A DNA stretch of 48,242 nucleotides from UBA3775 sp051877895 (GTDB lineage: Bacteria > Bacillota > Clostridia > Lachnospirales > Lachnospiraceae). The stretch is taken from NCBI GenBank assembly GCA_051877895.1, contig JBJEJI010000050.1:1-48242 (forward strand), in the 5' to 3' direction. The notes beneath the pieces were generated by a model. It worked only from the letters and a program-made list of their open reading frames with translations. It was not told where the DNA came from and searched no databases. Numbering within the stretch: the first letter of the stretch is position 1; the number at the start of each line of letters is the position of its first letter. The position numbers and the translations under genes were made by a program. This document shows, in pieces, positions 42,693 through 48,242 of the stretch.

Positions 42693-44600
42693 CTACCACT
42701 CTCCCACATTCATCCAAACTCTCATCTCATTTTCGCCACGATTTCCCCAAGTATAATAAGGAACCGCAATTGCTTCACAAGGCGAGGACTTTTCCGGCTC
42801 ACTGCTGTAAATATCCTCGCAGTCCCATATGCGATAAGCTTTAGCGGTCAGCCTTACCGTGCCGCCGAGAAGGTCAGGGATATAATCGCTTACCGAAGGA
42901 ATTATACTTCTGTCTAACCTCAGTTCTCTGACGCTTCCGTTATCCGCTCCCTCAAAGCAGTAAACCAAAGGTCCACGCATAAGAGCTGTCATTCCCGAAA
43001 GTCTCGGCACCCTGTTGGAGGCTCTGATAAACCTGGGAGTACCGTCAAGAAGGAGTTCTATATCTGCTTTGTCCTTTATATCAATATACACATAGCCATT
43101 TTCCGGACTTTTTGAAACCTCCGAGCCGTTAAGCTTCAGGCTATAGCTTTTGCTCCACTTCGGAATACGTACAGCAAGTCTGCCGTTCCCATTGACAGAA
43201 TATTTTACAGTCATATCGTAAGGGTAATCTGTTGTGCATTTAAGAGAAATTCCGTTCTTAAAGTCTACACTTCCCGAAGCAAACAGATGACAATAAGCAG
43301 TATCCTCATTTTCACCGTAAGCGTACTTGCCGATAGAGCCGATAAGTCTTGCAACGTTTGGAGGGCAGCAGGCGCAGGCATACCACCCCGGTCGGGAAGG
43401 CAGAACGTGATAATGGGTGTTGGCTTTTCCCGAAATACCCGGATTAACTTCAAGGGGATTTACATAGAAGAATCTCTTTCCGTCAAGCTGCATTCCTGCA
43501 AGAACGGTATTGTAGAACGCAAGCTCCATAATATCTGCATATTCGCTGTTAATATCGTTTTCCAGCATTCTGCTGCCGAAAAACATCAGACCGATGGCAG
43601 CACAGGTTTCCGAATAAGCGGTGTCGGACGGCAGATCGTAGTCAACCGTAAAAGCTTCACCGTTAACGGTAGAACCGATACCGCCCGTAATATACATCTT
43701 TTTATGAACAATATTGTTCCATAAGCGGCGGCAGGCCTCGAGAAGCTCCTTATCCTCTGTTTCAGCGGAAAGATCCGCCATACCTGTATAAAGATATACC
43801 GCCCGGACTGCGTGACCCGTCGCTTCAGACTGCTGGCGAACCGGTTTTCCGCTCTGACGGTAGTCATTATCTCCAGGGTCGCAACCCCATACAGTCCAGT
43901 CTCTCTTTTTATCTTCCTTAATGTAAAAGTCGGGATCAGTTCCCCTATTATCAATAAACATTTTTGAAAGTTCAAGAAAATGTCTGTTATTTGTAAGTCT
44001 ATACAGTTTCATTAGGGCAAGCTCAATTTCGGGATGTCCGGGTATACCTGCAATTTTCTGAGTAACAAATCGGTCGTATATACATTCTGCATTTCTTACG
44101 GCCACATCTAACAGCTTTTTCTTTCCTGTTGCTTCGTAATAAGCGCAGGCTGCTTCAATAAGGTGACCCGAGCAATACAGCTCATGACCTTCCAGCAGGT
44201 TTGTCCAACGTTTTTCTCTGTCCTTTATTGTGAAATATGTATTAAGATATCCATCCTTGTCCTGTGCGGCTGCAATAAGGTCAATGAGCTCATCTGCCTG
44301 CTCTTCAAGAACACTGTCATCCATGTTCGCCAGAGCGTAACCTGCAGCTTCAAGCCACTTATATGCATCACTGTCCTGAAATACCATTCCGTAAAAACCA
44401 TCTTCTGCATCTTCGCCTTTCAATGCCTTTGCTGCATTTATGAAATTAGCAGCAACATGACTTTTCTCAGCACCGGTAACTTTGTCCCATAGTACACTTT
44501 GCTGATAGGGAATAACGGTATCATGTACTATATTCTGATATTTTTTTATAAAGCCAGTTGCTTTATATGACGATACGGGAATCTGGGCCTGTGTTTTCAT
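42693..44600 (-). CDS. GH127 beta-L-arabinofuranosidase
   Basis: Intracellular glycoside hydrolase of 635 aa (DUF1680 family) that releases beta-linked L-arabinofuranose, as from extensin-type or pectic side chains. Seen: an (alpha/alpha)6 barrel with AAQDKDGYLNTYFT and LLEGHELYCSGHLIEAA; the zinc/cysteine site made of Glu331 and Cys333 in YSETCAA and the Cys pair (411-412) in CACCPPNVARLIGS, where the second region holds the catalytic cysteine; then C-terminal beta-sandwich domains (about 430-635). No signal peptide. AGGAGG precedes the ATG at 44600; eight earlier codons are open. It is divergent from an AraC regulator across 87 bp. Confidence 0.93.
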   Translation of the reverse strand: MKTQAQIPVSSYKATGFIKKYQNIVHDTVIPYQQSVLWDKVTGAEKSHVAANFINAAKALKGEDAEDGFYGMVFQDSDAYKWLEAAGYALANMDDSVLEEQADELIDLIAAAQDKDGYLNTYFTIKDREKRWTNLLEGHELYCSGHLIEAACAYYEATGKKKLLDVAVRNAECIYDRFVTQKIAGIPGHPEIELALMKLYRLTNNRHFLELSKMFIDNRGTDPDFYIKEDKKRDWTVWGCDPGDNDYRQSGKPVRQQSEATGHAVRAVYLYTGMADLSAETEDKELLEACRRLWNNIVHKKMYITGGIGSTVNGEAFTVDYDLPSDTAYSETCAAIGLMFFGSRMLENDINSEYADIMELAFYNTVLAGMQLDGKRFFYVNPLEVNPGISGKANTHYHVLPSRPGWYACACCPPNVARLIGSIGKYAYGENEDTAYCHLFASGSVDFKNGISLKCTTDYPYDMTVKYSVNGNGRLAVRIPKWSKSYSLKLNGSEVSKSPENGYVYIDIKDKADIELLLDGTPRFIRASNRVPRLSGMTALMRGPLVYCFEGADNGSVRELRLDRSIIPSVSDYIPDLLGGTVRLTAKAYRIWDCEDIYSSEPEKSSPCEAIAVPYYTWGNRGENEMRVWMNVGEW

Positions 44601-44687
44601 AAAAAACCTCCTGTATATTGACAATAAACTTTATATGTATAATAATACTTTTAAACGTCCAAAAGAATGGAGAAATATATTTGATAT

Positions 44688-45485
44688 ATGGAAAATAGTA
44701 TTGTAAACATATCAATAAATGAACAGAGTTTACCTCTTGTATCCGACTGCAATATTCTTACGGCCTCGGAGGACTTTTTTCACATGGACAGAACTGCCGA
44801 TTTCAATGTAATGATTTATGTTACCGACGGAACAATGTATGTTACAGAGGAAGGGCAGGACTACGAAATCACAGCAGGTGAAATGTTATTCCTGAAAAGC
44901 GGGTTCCGGCATTTCGGAAAATATGAAACTCTGCGAGGAACACGTTGGTTTTATGCACATTTTTATCTGTCCGATAATTTAGAAAATGTTCTTTTACTTC
45001 CAAAAAAAATATCTTCCCTTTCAGGAAGCCGCATTGAAGAAAAGCTGTATAAACTATGTGATTTTTTTCACAGCTCTGACACGACAAAAAGCATAAGAAA
45101 AAATATCATGCTTTTTGAAATACTGCTTGACATTGCTTCGGAACAGCAGCCGGAAAGCAAGAGTATTTCCGATGAAATCTGTGCTTATCTTGACGGTCAG
45201 ACAGACAAAGATTTTTCGAAGGAACTCATAGGGAGACGGTTCTATATGAGCTACAGTCATCTTGCGGCGGTGTTCAGAAAAGAAAAGGGAATTTCCATGG
45301 GTCAGTATCACAATGCCTCAAGAATGAATAAAGCATGTAACCTGCTTCGTTCCACACTGATGTCCGTTGGTGAAATTGCTGACTATCTCGGTTTCTCCGA
45401 TATGCTTTATTTCAGCAGGAAGTTTCATGCTTTCAGCGGAGTATCCCCTACCGAATACAGAAAACAGGTTCAGAGAAAATATTGA
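44688..45485 (+). CDS. AraC family regulator of the GH127 gene
   Basis: Transcription factor of 265 aa. Seen: an N-terminal cupin-like sensor (about 25-110: DFNVMIYVTDGTMYVTEEGQDYEITAGEMLFLKSGFRH), then the AraC DNA-binding domain (about 165-262) with LIGRRFYMSYSHLAAVFRKEKG and SVGEIADYLGFSDMLYFSRKFHAFSGVSPTEYR. Typical of sugar-responsive activators that bind arabinose-type ligands (inference). An in-frame stop just upstream fixes the ATG at 44688, but the nearest GGAG is about 15 nt away, so translation start is weak. It is divergent from GH127 and the natural regulator for it. Confidence 0.9.
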   Translation: MENSIVNISINEQSLPLVSDCNILTASEDFFHMDRTADFNVMIYVTDGTMYVTEEGQDYEITAGEMLFLKSGFRHFGKYETLRGTRWFYAHFYLSDNLENVLLLPKKISSLSGSRIEEKLYKLCDFFHSSDTTKSIRKNIMLFEILLDIASEQQPESKSISDEICAYLDGQTDKDFSKELIGRRFYMSYSHLAAVFRKEKGISMGQYHNASRMNKACNLLRSTLMSVGEIADYLGFSDMLYFSRKFHAFSGVSPTEYRKQVQRKY

Positions 45486-45510
45486 TATTTTTATTTCATT
45501 GACTTATGTA

Positions 45511-46401
45511 TTACTCCATACACCTATTCTGTGCAGAGACGGGATACTCTCTGAAAATCCGACTACGATTAGCGGTCGTTATAGCTTCTATACTTTTGTC
45601 AAATAATGGGTTTCCTGAAAACTTCAACATATATGCTCTTTTATATACTTCTTGCATCTTTTCTGATTTTGATTTTTCAGGAAATTCATTTTCTGCTTGA
45701 ATTACTGCATCCCTTAACCGTGCAAGCATTTCTTTGCTGTTAGTTATTACACTATCCAGCTTATTCCTATCATATACTTCGTCCCAAGCCGGGCAATAGT
45801 ATTGAATTCCGTCAATGTTTTGTAATAAATTAAGACTTTTTATAGTTTGCCCATAATCAACAAAAATAGGCACGTCATTTGCCACCGGTATGGCATCACC
45901 TGTAAATATCAACTTATCATTAAGTAAGTATGACATAGAACCATGCGAATGACCTTTGGTTGATAATGCTTTTATTTTAATCCCTTCTTCCGGCACAATA
46001 ACATCACCATCTTTTAGAGGCTGACTTACCTTTACCGGTTCAGATAACAATTTAAAAAAATTAGGAATCGGACGTTCTAAAAACTGTTGATTGATATCCT
46101 CTATCCATGGTAACTCCTCAATTGGTGCATATATTTTACAATTGGTCAACCTATATATTTCAGCTGCCCCACCTATATGATCCGGATGTGAGTGAGTAAG
46201 AAATACCCCTTTTATATCTGACATTTTTCTGTTAATCGTCTTTAAATATTCTTCAATTATGATATGTGACCCTTCAACACCGGTATCCACCAAATAACAA
46301 AACTTACCTACTATAAGGTAAATGTTAATATATCTTTTTACTTCCGGTGTAACAAAGAACTCTTTTCGTATTAAGTGTACCTGATTATTTATCTGCATCA
46401 T
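45511..46401 (-). CDS. Metallo-beta-lactamase-fold hydrolase
   Basis: Cytosolic MBL-fold protein of 296 aa. Seen: LIVGKFCYLVDTGVEG (about 29-44), zinc motif THSHPDHIGG (69-78; His70, His72, Asp74, His75), STKGHSHGSMSYLL with a third histidine (about 147-160) and IFTGDAIPVANDVPIFVD (about 165-182) with the bridging Asp. A fused C-terminal helical part of about 80 aa follows. This class includes lactonases, glyoxalase II-like and flavodoxin-less hydrolases; the substrate is unknown. AAAGGTAG precedes the ATG. It is the last gene of a TetR-controlled operon, 20 bp behind the DUF1330 gene, so detoxification of an inducing compound is a reasonable guess. Confidence 0.88.
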   Translation of the reverse strand: MMQINNQVHLIRKEFFVTPEVKRYINIYLIVGKFCYLVDTGVEGSHIIIEEYLKTINRKMSDIKGVFLTHSHPDHIGGAAEIYRLTNCKIYAPIEELPWIEDINQQFLERPIPNFFKLLSEPVKVSQPLKDGDVIVPEEGIKIKALSTKGHSHGSMSYLLNDKLIFTGDAIPVANDVPIFVDYGQTIKSLNLLQNIDGIQYYCPAWDEVYDRNKLDSVITNSKEMLARLRDAVIQAENEFPEKSKSEKMQEVYKRAYMLKFSGNPLFDKSIEAITTANRSRIFREYPVSAQNRCME

Positions 46402-46421
46402 TTCTACCTTTATACATTTGC

Positions 46422-46709
46422 TTATTCTATAATGATTGCTTTGCTGTCTACAGAATTTTCTCTTAGCAAAGCAATGTGTTTATACTCCTCTGACGAAAAA
46501 CACATTTCCAGTTGTTCTCTTGTATCAAACTCAATAATAATAACTCGATTAGGACTCCACTCCGAACTTAATGATGTTATTTTTTCAGAGCGTGTTATAT
46601 ACCTGCCATGATATTTATTCACAATTGGTTTGACTGCATTTATGTATTTAAGATAATCTTTTTTATCCTTTTTCTCATCAAAAAACGTAGCTACGACAAA
46701 ATATACCAA
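46422..46709 (-). CDS. DUF1330-like / monooxygenase-fold small protein
   Basis: Protein of 95 aa with a ferredoxin-like dimeric alpha-beta barrel pattern. Seen: MVYFVVATFFDEKKDKKDYL, IVNKYHGRYITRSEKI and NRVIIIEFDTREQLEMCFSS in the order expected for DUF1330/ABM-type proteins. It starts with TTG (46707-46709) behind AAGGAGG. A co-transcribed MBL hydrolase follows by 20 bp. Family function is uncertain; some members catalyse small-molecule turnover without cofactors. The operator for the neighbouring TetR lies directly upstream. Confidence 0.8.
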   Translation of the reverse strand: MVYFVVATFFDEKKDKKDYLKYINAVKPIVNKYHGRYITRSEKITSLSSEWSPNRVIIIEFDTREQLEMCFSSEEYKHIALLRENSVDSKAIIIE

Positions 46710-46724
46710 TCCACCCTCCTTTCC

Positions 46725-46742
46725 TGCAAGTATTCACTTGCA
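46725..46742. promoter_or_regulatory. TetR operator 1, in front of the DUF1330-MBL operon
   Basis: Palindrome TGCAAGT-ATTC-ACTTGCA, followed on the plus strand by TTACATCT. It lies between the -10-like TGTAAT (46747-46742) and the ribosome binding site, where a bound repressor would block transcription. Confidence 0.8.
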
Positions 46743-46778
46743 TTACATCTAAAAAGAAATGGCACAGACGTACCATCT

Positions 46779-47354
46779 CTATTTACATATTCCGTTTACA
46801 AAATGACGAACACTGCTTTCTATGTATTCCTTTGCTTGAAGTTCTGTTAAATCATCGGAAAATGAAGCCTTAAAGAATACATATCCAAAATTCATGGCTA
46901 AAAAAGCTACTGCCAGGCTTTCAATATCATCTGTTTGAATTTTATTCTGCTTTTTCATATCAGTAAAATAATTAACAAGAACTTTTTTAAAGGTATCAGG
47001 TATTTCCCGTATTCCATCCTTTGTTATCTCGTATAAATCAGGCGAGCGTAGTCCCAGAGAAATTTTTACCATCTTAGGTGTTACTTTTCTTAAATAAATC
47101 TCCGAAAAATTACATAAATCTTTTATTAGTTCACCGGTATACTCAAAGTCGCTTTCCTTCAGGCAGGGATTCCATTCCGGCAATGACATTGCTGCCTCAA
47201 CAATTTCCTTTTTACCCTTGAATTTTCTAAAGATTGTACATTCGTTAATTCCTGCTTTTTTTGCAATATCTTTTGTTGTTGTAGCAGTATAACCTTTCTC
47301 CATAATCAACATCATCGTTGAGTTAAGTATTTTTTTCTGTGTTTCATCGTACAT
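46779..47354 (-). CDS. TetR family transcriptional repressor
   Basis: Regulator of 191 aa. Seen: N-terminal helix-turn-helix (about 20-50: GYTATTTKDIAKKAGINECTIFRKFKGKKEIV), then an all-helical ligand-binding part of about 140 aa with no motif that names the ligand. Its gene lies head to tail with the DUF1330-MBL operon, 69 bp apart. Two near-identical palindromes, one before itself and one before that operon, strongly suggest autorepression and control of both. Its own promoter is a full TTGACA-17-TATAAT. The ribosome binding site is weak (GGGTAG). The inducer is unknown. Confidence 0.93.
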   Translation of the reverse strand: MYDETQKKILNSTMMLIMEKGYTATTTKDIAKKAGINECTIFRKFKGKKEIVEAAMSLPEWNPCLKESDFEYTGELIKDLCNFSEIYLRKVTPKMVKISLGLRSPDLYEITKDGIREIPDTFKKVLVNYFTDMKKQNKIQTDDIESLAVAFLAMNFGYVFFKASFSDDLTELQAKEYIESSVRHFVNGICK

Positions 47355-47369
47355 AATGTCTACCCATAT

Positions 47370-47415
47370 TGCAAGTGATTACTTGCATTATATCTGATAA
47401 ATTTTATTATGTCAA
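47370..47415 (-). promoter_or_regulatory. tetR promoter with TetR operator 2
   Basis: Consensus promoter on the minus strand: TTGACA (47415-47410), 17-nt spacer, TATAAT (47392-47387). Directly adjoining lies the palindrome TGCAAGT-GATT-ACTTGCA (47370-47387), identical in both half-sites to operator 1 and followed on the plus strand by TTATATCT. The operator covers the transcription start. Confidence 0.85.
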
Positions 47416-47463
47416 CCGACTTTTACATACCTAACTGTGAGAAAAGTTCACTTGCTTGTTTAT

Positions 47464-47601
47464 TTAAATTTTCATCGTGTTCCGGCAATTCTTAAACAAA
47501 CCGCTCTTTATACTCGTCAAAGGGCAGATATACGGATTTAATATGCCTATCCCGCCAATAAGCCGTCCGGTACCGGAGATTGTTCCGCTCATTTCTGCCA
47601 T
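47464..47601 (-). pseudogene. Short, possibly frameshifted gene remnant
   Basis: ATG at 47601 behind AAGGAAGGTG opens a frame starting MAEMSGTISGTGRLIGG (45 aa to 47464). After codon 17 a frame change would give RHIKSVYLPFDEYKERFV and a stop at 47492, which reads more like protein than the original frame. The Gly-rich start recalls small phage-type structural proteins, but this is only an impression. Probably a decayed fragment. Confidence 0.35.
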
Positions 47602-47619
47602 GTTACACCTTCCTTGAAT

Positions 47620-47651
47620 GAAAAAAGCACCCTGCAAGTGCGGAGTGCTTA
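47620..47651 (-). terminator. Terminator of the 69-aa small gene
   Basis: Minus-strand arms AAGCACTCC and GGGTGCTT around CGCACTTGCA, followed by TTTTTCAT. It overlaps the stop codon of the small gene. Confidence 0.8.
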
Positions 47652-47858
47652 GTTTTTTCTTTCGTTTGCTACATGCAATGACAAAAGAGTTATATTTTCG
47701 GCTGTCACATCTTCTCCTGTGTTAATGTAGTCGATAATTGCTTGTCTTTCATCATCATTTTTCAAGTAAGAAATAACACCCAAAACAAATTCTACATCAT
47801 TCCACACATGGAGTAGTTTGTCAACCAATAGCTCCTCTGTTTTTGTGAGTTTACTAAT
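47649..47858 (-). CDS. Small unknown protein, apparent ATT start
   Basis: Not recognised. The frame reads SKLTKTEELLVDKLLHVWND and ends LLSLHVANERKN, 69 aa if the codon before it is the start. That codon is ATT (47858-47856), placed 4 nt behind AGGAG and overlapping the stop of the upstream fragment, exactly where an ATG would be expected. The alternative is TTG at 47828 (59 aa), only 3 nt from GAGGAG. The product is helical and acidic. A terminator follows at once, so the unit looks functional or only recently damaged. Confidence 0.55.
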   Translation of the reverse strand: MSKLTKTEELLVDKLLHVWNDVEFVLGVISYLKNDDERQAIIDYINTGEDVTAENITLLSLHVANERKN

Positions 47859-47979
47859 TTAACTCCTCGCTCTTCTTTTTGATTGCAGCATACTTATGGC
47901 TGTCAATAAGTTCCCTTCCAATTATCCTATAATCGTCAAACCCATTGTTTTCAACAGTATAAATATAATCACCGTTCTC
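47854..47979 (-). pseudogene. C-terminal fragment of an unknown gene
   Basis: Open frame of 41 codons reading NGDYIYTVENNGFDDYRIIG and ending in KKKSEELN. It has no start codon: an in-frame stop precedes it, while the neighbouring frame upstream reads ELSKDYKR, which would join well after a one-base shift. Likely a frameshifted or truncated gene between the macro-domain gene and the small gene. Confidence 0.45.
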
Positions 47980-47997
47980 TTATAATCTTTGCTTAAT

Positions 47998-48242
47998 TCA
48001 ATTTTTATACAACTTATCTACTTCTGCCTCATAGTTACAGTATGTTTTAGAATCAAACAATACCCATTCTACAATGTCAAAGCTATTCTCGTTATCCTCC
48101 AAAAAACTGCTTACCGTCTTTACCGCTATCTTTGTTGCAAGTTCCACCGGAAAGCTATATACTCCTGTTGAAATGGAAGGAAATGCAATACTTCTTATCC
48201 CATGCTCAAGTGCCACCTGCATTGAATGAAAGTAGCAACTTG
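47998..48242 (-). CDS. Macro-domain protein, C-terminal part (cut by window end)
   Basis: C-terminal half of an ADP-ribose-binding macro domain, at least 81 aa visible. Seen: ASC-type lead SCYFHSMQVALEHGIRSIAF continuing into PSISTGVYSFPVELATKIAV, the family's GxxS-TGVYxFP nucleotide loop, and the closing helix and strand VEWVLFDSKTY. Known members remove ADP-ribose from proteins or O-acetyl-ADP-ribose, or act as antitoxin to ADP-ribosylating toxins. The N-terminal half lies beyond 48242, so a partner toxin cannot be looked for here. Confidence 0.85.
   Translation of the reverse strand, partial: SCYFHSMQVALEHGIRSIAFPSISTGVYSFPVELATKIAVKTVSSFLEDNENSFDIVEWVLFDSKTYCNYEAEVDKLYKN

Overview
The window looks like a chromosomal segment of a plant-polysaccharide-degrading member of the Clostridia, most likely Lachnospiraceae (gut or rumen type). 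This rests on AT-rich low-GC codon use, strong AGGAGG-type ribosome binding sites, a T-box leader, paired short CHR transporters, DegV, GPH-type sugar transport with intracellular glycosidases, GH127, and a GH9-CBM3 cellulase. No rRNA, tRNA, CRISPR array, transposase or integrase was seen. I do not assign a genus.

Layout. 1-4.2 kb: a PAS/degenerate-GGDEF/EAL protein bracketed by two inverted copies of a 53-nt repeat, then a split chromate-type transporter (two CHR genes). 4.3-6.8 kb: DegV and a DUF389 membrane protein (+ strand). 6.8-11.6 kb: a closely spaced minus-strand run of ThuA-like protein, sugar isomerase/epimerase, ABC ATPase, ABC-2 permease and a polysaccharide deacetylase lipoprotein. 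11.7-17.4 kb: housekeeping genes, namely a ZIP metal transporter, a small helical protein, AlaX-type tRNA editing protein, cupin, YyaL (DUF255) and a 59-aa conserved small protein. 17.5-25.5 kb: a Gram-positive polysaccharide utilisation locus (GH43, GH42, GPH transporter, GH5) with a divergent AraC regulator. 25.6-27.8 kb: a CHASE2/HD-GYP protein. 27.9-33 kb: a response regulator, histidine kinase, ABC ATPase and FtsX-type permease operon of the peptide-resistance type. 33-38 kb: a FecR-domain membrane protein, then a membrane-anchored GH9 cellulase with an uncharacterised membrane protein behind it. 38.2-40.3 kb: CstA peptide/carbon-starvation transporter under a T-box. 40.4-42.4 kb: a RelA/SpoT-domain protein and a GNAT-DUF3795 fusion. 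42.7-45.5 kb: GH127 beta-L-arabinofuranosidase with a divergent AraC regulator. 45.5-47.4 kb: a TetR gene and a DUF1330/metallo-beta-lactamase-fold operon sharing one palindromic operator. 47.4-48.2 kb: gene fragments, a small gene with an apparent ATT start, and the end of a macro-domain gene, resembling the edge of an accessory region.

How it fits together. The carbohydrate genes suggest two stages. The membrane-anchored GH9 and perhaps the deacetylase lipoprotein act outside the cell. Imported oligosaccharides are then cut by GH5, GH42, GH43 and GH127, none of which has a signal peptide. Two AraC proteins, each divergent from its glycosidase, are the natural local regulators. Two cyclic-di-GMP phosphodiesterase-type proteins (EAL with a dead GGDEF; HD-GYP) indicate signalling that favours breakdown of the messenger. 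CstA under a T-box links peptide uptake to tRNA charging, probably isoleucine.

The clearest regulatory finding is the pair of near-identical TetR operators (TGCAAGT-N4-ACTTGCA), one abutting a consensus promoter for tetR and one in front of the operon it probably controls. The most unusual structural observation is the 53-nt repeat: two copies with 48/53 identity inverted around the EAL gene, plus two decayed copies elsewhere at gene 3' ends.
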